The position numbers and the translations under genes are program-made. 64,000 bases of DNA from G965220075 sp965220075 (GTDB lineage Bacteria; Chloroflexota; UBA11872): the NCBI GenBank assembly GCA_965220075.1, contig OZ244806.1, forward strand, positions 2,480,001-2,544,000, read 5' to 3'. Positions within the stretch are counted from its first letter, which is position 1. Each line of letters begins with the position of its first letter. Below the pieces are notes generated by a model. The model did not search any database. It was not told the DNA's origin and saw only the letters and a list, made by a program, of their open reading frames with translations. This document shows positions 1 through 7,844 of this stretch, piece after piece.

Positions 1-1643
1 CGGTCGGGCGGTCCCTTGGAGAGCCTGTGCGTCTCGGCGGTGTACACGTCCACAACCGCGGGCTGACCGTCGCGCGTGGCTCGGATTGCCCGATCAAATG
101 CGGGCCGCAACTCGGCCAGCCCGGTCACCTTTTCCGCGTGGCAGCCAAGCGCGGCCGCCACCCCGGCGTAGTCGCCGTAGAGGCTCGATAGCTCAAAGCG
201 CTCGATGGACTCGGGGATGAACTTGTCGTAGCCGCTGAAGATGGAGTCGTGCTTGACGACCGAGAGAATCGGGATGCTCTCGCGCGCGGCCGTCTCCCAA
301 TCCATTCCGGTCATGCCGACCGCGCCGTCGCCCATGACGTTGATCACGAGCTTGTCCGGGTTGGCCAGCTTGGCGCCCAGGGCGAGCCCGAGCGAGAAGC
401 CCAGCTGCGACGACTGTCCCCAGCCCAGATAGCTGCGCGGCACGGTTGATTGATAGAACACGCACTGGATGTCGCGCGTTGCGCCCGACTCGTGGGTGAT
501 CATGGTGCTGTCGGGGTCGATGGCCTCCCACAGCTCGCGGAACATCCGGTAGCCGTTGATCGGTTCGGAATCGTCATTGAACTCGGGTGCGAAGTCGGCC
601 ATCCAATCGGCCCGCAGCGTGGCGAGAGTCTTGGCATTGCGGTCCCGCAGCGCCTGCTGACGCGCGCCCACGCGGCCGCGCAACTCGTCGGCAAGCTGTG
701 CCAGGAACAGCTTGGCGTCGGCCACGATAGCTACCGCCGTCGGGTACCACTTGTTGAGGTCCCTTGCGTCGTTGGTGGCGTGAATGACGGTCTTGCCGGG
801 CGGCAGGTCGGGCGTGAACGAGAGGCGGCTAAGGCTGGAACCCACCACGAGAACCGTGTCGGCCTCATCGAAGTAGTGGGTGACCATGGCGGTCTCGACG
901 GCCGCGCCCACGCCGGCGGATAGCTCGTGGGTCTCGGGGAAGCCGCTCTTGCCCTGCAGGGTCGTCATCACGGGACTTCCGAGCAGCTCGGCGACCTCGC
1001 GCAGCTCGTCGGAGGCCTCCGCGTAGAGGACGCCCTGCCCCGCCCAAATGAGCGGGGACTTGGCGCGCAACAGCAAATCGGCCGCCTCCTTGACGCCGCC
1101 GGGGTCCGCCGCCGATCTAACCGCCGGGATCGGCGTATAGACGAGCTCGCCGGGATACTCCGCGTTGGCCACGTCTACCGGAGTCTCCACCAGCACGGGG
1201 CCGGGCCGTCCCGTGCGAAGCGCCGTGAAAGCCATGCGCATGCGCTGGGGAAAAGCTTCCGGATTCTGCACCCGAACCGCGAATTTGGTGGTCTCGCGGT
1301 AGTGGTCCAGCGTCTCGAAAGTGGGCGGAACGTGCGACTTCACCGTGCCCGGATGCCCCGGTAGGACCAGCATGGGCGTGGAATCGGTGAACGCCTGCGC
1401 GACCGGCGCGAAAGCGTTCTCGGATCCGGCCGATTGCTGCACGGTGAAGGTGCCGATCTCGCGTCCGTTGGTCGAGCGCGAGACTCCATCGGCCATGTTG
1501 CCGGCCACGCGCTCCTGGCGCGCCATGATCAAGCGCAAATCGGCGCGCGCCATCCCCTCCATGACGGGGGAATAGGGATAGGAGAAGACTTGCTTAACGC
1601 CCTCCGCCAGCAAGATGCGGGCGAGCGCATCAGACCCGGTCAA
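1..1643 (-). CDS. Thiamine diphosphate-dependent enzyme (acetolactate synthase-like), C-terminus cut by window edge
   Basis: Reading the minus strand from 1643 gives an uninterrupted frame of about 547 codons that leaves the window at base 1, so the stop is not seen. It has the three-domain layout of the acetolactate synthase/benzoylformate decarboxylase superfamily: an N-terminal PYR domain with the conserved glutamate at residue 44 (MARQERVAGNMADG), a central domain, and a C-terminal TPP-binding domain with the GDG motif (VMGDGAVGMTGMDWE). The usual Asn-Asn that closes the TPP/Mg motif reads His-Asp (VVKHDS) here. TTG at 1643 is chosen as start because GGGAGAG lies about five bases upstream; the nearby ATG hits a stop after five codons. 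Substrate cannot be told; such enzymes are often annotated only as thiamine pyrophosphate-requiring protein. Monocistronic as far as visible. Confidence 0.85.
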   Translation of the reverse strand, partial: MTGSDALARILLAEGVKQVFSYPYSPVMEGMARADLRLIMARQERVAGNMADGVSRSTNGREIGTFTVQQSAGSENAFAPVAQAFTDSTPMLVLPGHPGTVKSHVPPTFETLDHYRETTKFAVRVQNPEAFPQRMRMAFTALRTGRPGPVLVETPVDVANAEYPGELVYTPIPAVRSAADPGGVKEAADLLLRAKSPLIWAGQGVLYAEASDELREVAELLGSPVMTTLQGKSGFPETHELSAGVGAAVETAMVTHYFDEADTVLVVGSSLSRLSFTPDLPPGKTVIHATNDARDLNKWYPTAVAIVADAKLFLAQLADELRGRVGARQQALRDRNAKTLATLRADWMADFAPEFNDDSEPINGYRMFRELWEAIDPDSTMITHESGATRDIQCVFYQSTVPRSYLGWGQSSQLGFSLGLALGAKLANPDKLVINVMGDGAVGMTGMDWETAARESIPILSVVKHDSIFSGYDKFIPESIERFELSSLYGDYAGVAAALGCHAEKVTGLAELRPAFDRAIRATRDGQPAVVDVYTAETHRLSKGPPD

Positions 1644-1771
1644 CAGTTCTCTCCCATGACTGAGCCTTCCGGTAGTGGACCAAGCGAGCGCGGCAACCAT
1701 GGCACGCGCGGGGCGGGGTTAGCAACCGCCCGGATAAAGCCGGCCGGGTCGCGGTTGCGTAAGCTCATGCG

Positions 1772-2065
1772 ATGAGATTGCGGGGCGCCTGGCGCCGTAC
1801 GGCGGCGGTCTCGAGCGGCGCGTTCGCCGCCTCGACGCTGGCGGTGTTTTTCCTGGTGGACCACGCGCGGGCGGCGGGGGCCGTGCTGGTGGCGGTGATC
1901 GTGGGGCTGGCCGTGTTTCTGACTATCGGCCCGGCCGCGCGGCACTCGCGCGCGCCGCGCTCCCTCGGCGCGTTGCTGCGCGGCAGCGGTCTCGCCATCG
2001 GCGTAGGGCTGGCGGGATTCGCGCTGGGGTTGATCCTGGTCACCCTGTCGCGTAGCTGCACCTAG
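1772..2065 (+). CDS. Small membrane protein, unknown function
   Basis: A 97-residue frame with two clear hydrophobic segments (about residues 15-50, SGAFAASTLAVFFLVDH onward, and 72-93, GLAIGVGLAGFALGLILV) separated by an arginine-rich loop, and a basic N-terminus. This reads as a two-pass inner membrane protein. There is no strong ribosome binding site and no recognised family. It lies divergently from the TPP enzyme gene, with about 130 bases between their starts. It may be a chance hydrophobic frame in GC-rich DNA; the membrane pattern and lack of a competing frame make it more likely real than not. Confidence 0.45.
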   Translation: MRLRGAWRRTAAVSSGAFAASTLAVFFLVDHARAAGAVLVAVIVGLAVFLTIGPAARHSRAPRSLGALLRGSGLAIGVGLAGFALGLILVTLSRSCT

Positions 2066-2165
2066 GGTCCGCACGGGCGAATACGGGCGCGGGCGATCCG
2101 GCCCAGGCGCTGGCGCGGTCGACGCTGGTGAGCGGCGTGCCAGACCAAACAGCGCCTCTGACGAG

Positions 2166-2204
2166 CCGGTGCGCTGGCTCCTTCTTGGGGAGCCAGCGCA
2201 CCGG
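2166..2204. terminator. Strong hairpin, likely bidirectional terminator
   Basis: A perfect 16-bp inverted repeat (CCGGTGCGCTGGCTCC and its complement) encloses a seven-base loop. It sits between the plus-strand small membrane gene and the end of the minus-strand repeat protein, where termination of both would be expected. No run of T follows on either strand, so intrinsic termination is plausible rather than certain. Confidence 0.55.
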
Positions 2205-2242
2205 TTGACTTGCGCCTGGTCCGCTGGGAGCGGACTCCTCAA

Positions 2243-5200
2243 CTACCCGGTCGAGCAGTTGGGGTAGTCGCTCCTGGCGGGCATGTCGGTCGCCGGGTGC
2301 GCCGGGCCGATCGTGATGCGCTCGAAGAAGGTGGCGTCAGCCGCCGTCACGTCGCACCAGTAGAGACCCAGAGCCTGGAACGTGGCGATGTCCGGCACGT
2401 GCCGCCACTGACCCATGTCGTAGCTGAATATGCGGTCGTCGCCGCCGTCAAAGCGCCGCACCAGCTGACCGGCCGCGCCTGACTGGTCGTCCAACGGGAT
2501 CGCGCCAACCACGCCCACCGGGACGGTGAACTGGCTGTTCACGACCGCCCACGGAATCTGGTAGACCAGCGGGCTGTCGGGCGACACCCATTGCCGCACG
2601 ATCATGCCGTCCGCGCGCCGCACGACCTGGTAGGTCTGGCCGAAGGCATCGTCGCGGATGAAGCCGCCGATGTTGATCACCAGCGAGGCCCCGCCGTCAT
2701 GGCGAGTTATCACCACCTGGCCGTTCACCTCGGTGGCCGTGGCAGCACTCGTGCCGCCCACCACGTTCGGCGCCGCTGCCGCTGGCGCTGCTGGGGCTGG
2801 CGCTGCTGGCGCTGGCGCCGCTGGCGTCTCTGCCGTCTCCGGCGCCACTGGCGTCACCGGCGCCGCTCCCGTGAAGTTGACCGTCACCGTCGCCATGATG
2901 CTGGTGGTGTAGCCGCCAGCGTCGTTGGCGGTGAGGGTGATAACGGCGCTGTCCCCCGCGGGATCTTCGACGACCATCACCATGACTTCCTGCGCCGTGT
3001 TCCAGTTATCCATCGTGAACGTCAGGGTGGTGTCGCCGCCCTCCACGGTCACGTCGGTGCTCTCGGTGGCGACGGTAACGTCGACGTTGTCCGAGGGCGC
3101 TGACTGCAGCTTCGCCGTGAAGGTGCCGCTTTCCCCTTTCAGCACCACTATCTCAGTTGCGCTGGGAATGATGCCAGCCTCTTTATCGCCGTCCGTGACG
3201 CCGACCATCACCGTCTGGTCGGCAGGGCTCCGGTAGCGGGGGTCGTTGGAAGAAACCGCGAGCCTCAGCGTGACGGTCTCATCCATCGCGTCATCGTCGT
3301 CGACAGGCGTCACCGTGACTTCCTGCGCCTGGTTCCAGTTGTCCGTCGTGAACTCCAGGCTGGCCGGCAACACGGTCGCCGCCTCATCGTCGCCGCTGGT
3401 GACGGCAACGGTCACGGCGTGCGTGGGCTGCGCCTGCAACACCACCATGAAGCTGTCGGTGGCGCTGGTGCCCTCCGTAACCTCCAGCGAGTCCGCATCA
3501 GCGAGCCTGAGGCCGGCGTTGACGTCCGTGACGGTGACCGTCACCGTCTGGTCGCCGAGGGCGTCGTAATTCGAGTCAGCGGACGAGACCGCGTGCGTCA
3601 GCGTGACGCTCTCATCACTGTTGTCGGCGTCGCCGACGGCCGTCACCGTGACGGTCTGCTCGGCGCTCCAGAGGTCGTCGTCCCCCTCCGGGTTGAACGT
3701 CAGGCTGGTCGGCGACACGGTCACCGCGCCACTGTCGCTGCTACCGATGGCAACGGTCACGGCGTGCGTGGGCTGCGCACCCAACACCACCATGTAGGTG
3801 TCTTCGTCGCCGCCCTCCGTCAAGGCCAGCGCGTCGGCATCGCTAATCGTGACGGCGGCAGTCTCGTCGTCCTCGACCGTGACGGACACCGTCATGTCGG
3901 CGAGAGCGTTGTAGGCGGAGTCGCCGGACGTGATCACGTGCGTGATCGTGGCGCTCTCGTCATGCGTCGTGGCGTCTCCGACGGGCGTCACCGTGACGGT
4001 CTCCGCGGTGTTCCAGTTGTCCGTCGTGAACGTCAGGCTGGCCGGCGACACGGTCACGGCGGCGTTATCGCTACGGATGGCAATAATCACGGAGGACGTG
4101 GGCTCCTCCTGCAACACCACCGTGTATTCGCCGGGGGTGGCCTCCATAAGCTCCAGTGAGGTCTCACTGATACTGACGCCGGCGTTGACGTCCGTGACGG
4201 TGACCATCACCGTCGGGTCGGCGAGGGCGTCGTAATTCGTGTCAGCGGACGAGACCGTGTGCGTCAGCGTGACGCTCTCACCATTGTTGTCGGCGTCGTC
4301 CACGGCCGTCACCGTGACGGTCTGCTCGGCGCTCCAGAGGTCGTCGTCCCCCTCCGGGTTGAACGTCAGGCTGGTCGGCGACACAGTCACCGCGCCACTG
4401 TCGCTGCTACCGATGGCAACGGTCACGGCGTGCGTGGGCTGCTCAGCCAACCTCACCGTGTAGGTGCCGTCGTCGCCGCCCTCCGTCAAGGGCAGCGAGT
4501 CACCGATCAAGGACGGCGAGTAACCGCTAATCGTGACGGCGGCATCCTCGTTGTCATCGACCGTGACGGACACCGTCATGTCGGCGAGGGCGTTGTAGGC
4601 GGAGTCGCCGGACGTGATCGCGTGCGTGAGCGTGGCGCTCTCGTTAAGCGTCGTGTCGTCCTCGACGGGCGTCACCGTGACGGTCTGCGTCTGGTTCCAG
4701 TTGTCCGGCGTGAACGTCAGGCTGGTCGCCGGCACGGTCACGGCGGCGTCATCGCTGCTGATGGCAATGCTCACGTTGTGCGTGGGCTGCGCATCCAACA
4801 CCACCGTGTAGTCCCCCGGGGTGCCCTCCGTCAAGGCCAGCGAGTCCTCGCTAATCGTGACGCCGGCGGCGTCGTTGTCCTGGACGTTGACCGCCACCTG
4901 CTGGTCAGCGACCTCGTCGAAGGCGTCGTCCGAGGTACCGTCATTGATGGTGACGGTGAGCGTAGCGCCCTCATCTTGTGCGTCGTCGTCCTCGCTTGCG
5001 CTCACTATGACGGACCGCGGTATCTGGTGGTTACCCGGCGTGAACGTCAACTCCGCCGGGACCACGGTCACGTCGGTGTTGTCGCTGGTGATGTCGACCA
5101 CCACGTTGCCTTCGGGCGCGTCACCGGTCAGGGCCACCATGAACGACGCACTTTGGCCTTCGTTCACGTCGAGCGTGTCGGTGCTGAGGTCGATTCCTTC

Positions 5201-5314
5201 ACCAGCCGCCCGCACCGCCTGGGCAAATATCAGGGCCAGGAGGAGCACGCCCCCCAGCGCGGCGACGAGCCAGAGAGATGGCCATCGCGGATGGGTGAGG
5301 CTTCCTAAATGCAT
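2243..5314 (-). CDS. Large secreted surface protein with tandem Calx-beta/cadherin-like repeats
   Basis: A 1023-residue protein starting at ATG 5314, which has GGGAGGGG about six bases upstream; the longer frame to 5452 lacks such support. Residues 1-37 form a signal peptide or N-terminal anchor (LVAALGGVLLLALIFA). About seven repeats of roughly 105-111 residues follow, each with the pattern (I/L)SE.SL.LTEG..G.Y.VVL...PTH.V...I, then TSLTF....W..AQTVTVT, then E..TLTH.V.S.D..Y.AL. This is the look of Calx-beta-type beta-sandwich domains rich in Asp and likely to bind calcium. An Ala/Pro linker precedes a C-terminal domain of about 170 residues containing QWRHVPDIATFQALG and YWCDVTAADATFF, a module I associate with Chloroflexota surface proteins. 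Likely adhesin or surface-layer component. Internal DNA repeats show recent duplication. Confidence 0.85.
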   Translation of the reverse strand: MHLGSLTHPRWPSLWLVAALGGVLLLALIFAQAVRAAGEGIDLSTDTLDVNEGQSASFMVALTGDAPEGNVVVDITSDNTDVTVVPAELTFTPGNHQIPRSVIVSASEDDDAQDEGATLTVTINDGTSDDAFDEVADQQVAVNVQDNDAAGVTISEDSLALTEGTPGDYTVVLDAQPTHNVSIAISSDDAAVTVPATSLTFTPDNWNQTQTVTVTPVEDDTTLNESATLTHAITSGDSAYNALADMTVSVTVDDNEDAAVTISGYSPSLIGDSLPLTEGGDDGTYTVRLAEQPTHAVTVAIGSSDSGAVTVSPTSLTFNPEGDDDLWSAEQTVTVTAVDDADNNGESVTLTHTVSSADTNYDALADPTVMVTVTDVNAGVSISETSLELMEATPGEYTVVLQEEPTSSVIIAIRSDNAAVTVSPASLTFTTDNWNTAETVTVTPVGDATTHDESATITHVITSGDSAYNALADMTVSVTVEDDETAAVTISDADALALTEGGDEDTYMVVLGAQPTHAVTVAIGSSDSGAVTVSPTSLTFNPEGDDDLWSAEQTVTVTAVGDADNSDESVTLTHAVSSADSNYDALGDQTVTVTVTDVNAGLRLADADSLEVTEGTSATDSFMVVLQAQPTHAVTVAVTSGDDEAATVLPASLEFTTDNWNQAQEVTVTPVDDDDAMDETVTLRLAVSSNDPRYRSPADQTVMVGVTDGDKEAGIIPSATEIVVLKGESGTFTAKLQSAPSDNVDVTVATESTDVTVEGGDTTLTFTMDNWNTAQEVMVMVVEDPAGDSAVITLTANDAGGYTTSIMATVTVNFTGAAPVTPVAPETAETPAAPAPAAPAPAAPAAAAPNVVGGTSAATATEVNGQVVITRHDGGASLVINIGGFIRDDAFGQTYQVVRRADGMIVRQWVSPDSPLVYQIPWAVVNSQFTVPVGVVGAIPLDDQSGAAGQLVRRFDGGDDRIFSYDMGQWRHVPDIATFQALGLYWCDVTAADATFFERITIGPAHPATDMPARSDYPNCSTG
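3651..4450. repeat. Intragenic long repeat (two-domain duplication, 666-bp offset)
   Basis: The stretch around 3605-3780 recurs almost identically at 4271-4446, an offset of exactly 666 bases (222 codons, two repeat domains). Both copies keep the same wording through TCTGCTCGGCGCTCCAG and the following 100 bases, far closer than other domain pairs in the gene. This indicates duplication of a two-domain unit by recombination within the coding frame. Confidence 0.75.
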
Positions 5315-6080
5315 AGGCGCCCCTCCCGGCGCTGAATGAGTCACGTCACGTCGCATTGCCGCTCCTCCATGGTTCCCTCGCCCAAAGCAGGCTTTCGCGT
5401 GGGGTTCGCAGTCTCGCCCAAACATATGGGGAGAACGGTACGAAGGCATCACTCGCTTGTCAATACTGTACCCCTATGCAGCCGCCGATATAGGTACTGT
5501 GAAGTGCATCTGCTCATGGATGGGGTACGTAAAGCCCGTTCGCGAAGGGGGTATGTTGAGACCCTCACCGGACGGGCGGCCAGGGCCCGAGCTGCCGGTG
5601 CTGTCCTGTTGGCACGGTCCAAAACAGCGCGCGGCGGACAAGGACGCAGGCTTTGCCACCGTCAGACGGAATCGTCGGCTGATCGTGGAGCTGAATCCGA
5701 CGATCACGGGGCGGTTTCTGAGCGAGCGGACCGGTTAGACCTCCACGGGCTGCCGATTCGCTATGCGGAGCGGGAGGCCGGCGAGCACCCGCGGGGTCGA
5801 GAGATGCCGCGGGCGCAGCGGACGGTATTCGTGATCTGGAACGTCCCAGCGCCCGGAACGACGGTGGGGCGGGTGAATCTGCAGAAGGGGCCGGACAAGG
5901 CGAAGCCGCTCGGCAGCGTGATCGTTCGGAGCGCGGCCCGGGCGCCGGATTTACGCGCGACGCGGCGGCGGGGTGCCGGTGTTCAGGCCGCCGCCGACGC
6001 CCCCGACCGCGCCAACCTCCGACCGGGAAGCGCTGGTCTTGCCGTTGCGCGCGACCGATGGACCACTTGGAGGATGGCTG

Positions 6081-6361
6081 AGCGCGGCGCCGCTCGACGC
6101 GGCTATATGTTAAAGGCGAAGCACGTGCGGCCGCTGGCGAGGTCCCGGGTGCTGGTGCGGAAGACCGCTCGGGCCAGGCGCCGTTCCAGCGCGCGCCGCG
6201 CTTCGTGGCGGCTCTTGCCCTCCCGTAGCCGGCGCTCCACGCAGCGCGGCGCCGCTCGACGCTCCTATATGTCAAGGCGGAGCAGGTGCGGCCGCTGGCG
6301 AGGTCCCGGGTGCTGGTGCGGAAGACCGATTGGGCCGGGTGCCGTGTCAGCGCGCGCCGCG
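6081..6361. repeat. Direct repeat, two ~120-bp copies
   Basis: Bases 6081-6200 and 6243-6361 are direct copies beginning AGCGCGGCGCCGCTCGACG and sharing GCGGCCGCTGGCGAGGTCCC and its continuation with a small number of changes. The offset drops from 162 to 161 within the copy because of a one-base indel, so the copies are not kept in one reading frame. Function unknown; it could be a decayed mobile element or a structured non-coding repeat. Confidence 0.7.
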
Positions 6362-6555
6362 TTGCGCCGCCGGTTGCCCCGCCGAGCCAGCCGGTGGTGC
6401 ACCCGCGTCCCACTCGCGGAACCCGGAAGCACCACCAGGGAAGGTCTGAACAACCCCTCGTGATGGCGGTATCCGGGGCAATCCGGCGGGGTGGCCGACC
6501 AGCCCCACCTGGACCGTCAGGCGCTCACCCCCATCCTCACCTTGCCCCTATCACG

Positions 6556-6713
6556 GAGACGTTTGCATAACCCGGTCAGGCTAAGGATGTCCGGGGAGAA
6601 CTCTGCGCGGTTCCAGGTTGGGTGGGGCCTGGATTCCCGCGTGCGCGGGAATGACGAGGGGCTATTCAAAGGTCTCCGTGCGCGGGAATGACGAGGGGTT
6701 ACGCAAAGGTCTC
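6556..6713. mobile_element. MITE-like element, copy 1, with an added right-end unit
   Basis: A 121-bp element (6556-6676) starts with GAGACGTTTGCATAACCC and ends with a degenerate inverted copy of it. A 37-bp duplication of the right end (6677-6713) then finishes with GGGTTACGCAAAGGTCTC, which matches the complement of the left end at 16 of 18 positions. The interior contains the palindrome ATTCCCGCGTGCGCGGGAAT. A second copy lies at 11140-11260, nearly identical except at a few positions. Too short to encode a transposase, so presumably mobilised in trans. Confidence 0.7.
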
Positions 6714-6758
6714 GTCAAGGGAGAGGGGATAAGGCCCGCTCTCCCGCCTCCGCTGGAG

Positions 6759-6776
6759 GGGTTACGCAAAGGTCTC
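6759..6776. repeat. Solo right end of the MITE-like family
   Basis: GGGTTACGCAAAGGTCTC appears a second time 45 bases after the end of copy 1, identical to the right terminal repeat of the family. It suggests nested or repeated insertion events in this stretch. Confidence 0.6.
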
Positions 6777-6823
6777 CTTTTAAGAGGAAGGGATCTAACT
6801 CAGAGGTTTGCGAAGCCCGCTCC

Positions 6824-6928
6824 CCACATCGCCGGCGTGCTGCGCCGGCACCGGTACCCGCCGGAGAACACGAGGCAGGCCGTGATCGAACAGAGAGAGG
6901 TCTTGTCTGCAGGCTGGACGGCAGCCTG
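6824..6928 (+). pseudogene. Possible remnant of type I restriction enzyme HsdR C-terminus
   Basis: The plus frame reads VLRRHRYPPENTRQAVIEQ followed by REVLSAGW and then a stop. This resembles the conserved end of type I restriction endonuclease R subunits (pattern R.YPPD.QE.A...VL.QAE.L...W). Nothing else of an R subunit is present nearby, and the MITE-like ends lie immediately upstream, so if real it is only a scrap. Based on recall of the family pattern; a profile search is needed. Confidence 0.4.
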
Positions 6929-7126
6929 AGACGCCCTAAACATCCCACGCGCCTACGGCATGAACCGCAACCTCAGATGAAGGCCCTTGATGTCGTCCAG
7001 ATCGATGAGCCTAGGCGTACGCTACGGCGAACTCCCCGCCGGGACGTCGCTATCTGACGCCGCAGGGGTCGGGCGGGCAATCCGGCTTGGTTCTCACGAG
7101 CTTCCGGCCAGCTGGGGGTTGGAGAC

Positions 7127-7831
7127 TCATCCAATCGCGGCAGGTGTCGCGGGCGTGCAGCGCTGGGGCTGGTCGTCATCCAGCAATCCGTTGCGCACGG
7201 CCCAGACAACCATCTCCTGTGTCGACTTTGCCCCCAGCCTGTCGCGGATGCCGTAGATAGCGTTGCGGATGGTCAACGGGCGATTGCCCCTGGCCGCGGC
7301 GATTTCCGCATACGACAGACCCCGGGCATACAGCGTGAGTATCTCCTGCTGGCGCTCAGTTAGCCTATCTAACTCCAGTGTTTCGCCTTTCCCGGATATG
7401 GCGCGGACGCCGGCGAACACTCGTCTGACCATATCGCCTGGTATGCGAAACTCCCCGTCAACAACATCCCGGATTGTTGCGAGCAATTTCTCCTTGCCTG
7501 AGTACTTTTGCAGATATCCTGTGGCGCCTGCGGCAATCGCATCTACGACGGTGTCCTCGTTGGTCGAAGCCGTCAAAACGAGCACACGGGTATCAGGCAA
7601 GACATCCATGATCTCGCGGCACGCGTCAATGCCGTTCTTGAGCGGCATCATCACGTCCATGATAACCACGTCGGGCTGCAGACCCTGAGCCACGTGCACC
7701 GCCTCGACGCCGTCCCGGGCCTGACCCACCACCTCGAAGCCGCACGAGCGCTCCAGCATTTCCTGCAGACCGTCCCGCATGATCGAGTGATCGTCCACGA
7801 TCATTACCCGGGCTTGTGGGGTTGCAGACAA
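7127..7831 (-). CDS. LuxR/NarL-family response regulator
   Basis: A 234-residue regulator. Residues 8-125 are a receiver domain with the acidic pair D13-D14, the phosphoacceptor D59 (VVIMDVMMP), T88 and K109 (GYLQKY). Residues 155-215 form a GerE/LuxR helix-turn-helix (LTERQQEILTLYARGLSYAE). The recognition helix is less typical (RPLTIRNAIYGIRDRL). Its start lies 13 bases after the stop of the histidine kinase gene, so the pair is surely one operon and a cognate two-component system. It should bind DNA as a phosphorylated dimer; target genes are not evident. Confidence 0.93.
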   Translation of the reverse strand: MSATPQARVMIVDDHSIMRDGLQEMLERSCGFEVVGQARDGVEAVHVAQGLQPDVVIMDVMMPLKNGIDACREIMDVLPDTRVLVLTASTNEDTVVDAIAAGATGYLQKYSGKEKLLATIRDVVDGEFRIPGDMVRRVFAGVRAISGKGETLELDRLTERQQEILTLYARGLSYAEIAAARGNRPLTIRNAIYGIRDRLGAKSTQEMVVWAVRNGLLDDDQPQRCTPATPAAIG

Positions 7832-7844
7832 TTTGCCGACCTCC

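Larger units (their letters stand above)
5315..7126. other. About 1.8 kb without an intact gene
   Basis: Between the repeat surface protein and the response regulator no frame has convincing coding character. Long open frames on both strands (for example 5336-6463 plus and 5565-6413 minus) are Arg/Pro/Ser-rich and mutually antisense, and frame is lost between two copies of an internal direct repeat. The stretch contains that direct repeat (6081-6361), a MITE-like element with extra right ends (6556-6776) and a fragment resembling a type I restriction R-subunit C-terminus (6824-6928). It reads as a graveyard of mobile and accessory DNA. Confidence 0.6.

Noticed and set aside
2243..5314. CRISPR array from regular repeats
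   Set aside because: Repeat spacing is over 300 bases, repeats are coding and in frame, and there are no cas genes.
6262..6280. Promoter TTGACATATAG on the minus strand within the direct repeat
   Set aside because: The first copy has TTAACATATAG instead, no matching -10 at proper spacing, and no gene follows.
5336..6463. 375-codon open frame on the plus strand and a 282-codon frame antisense to it
   Set aside because: Composition is Arg/Pro/Ser-rich, no domain is visible, and the reading frame changes between the two copies of the internal direct repeat.
6977..7057. 26-codon plus frame resembling the N-terminus of zinc alcohol dehydrogenases (MKALDVVQIDEPRR)
   Set aside because: Too short to separate from chance and nothing follows in frame.
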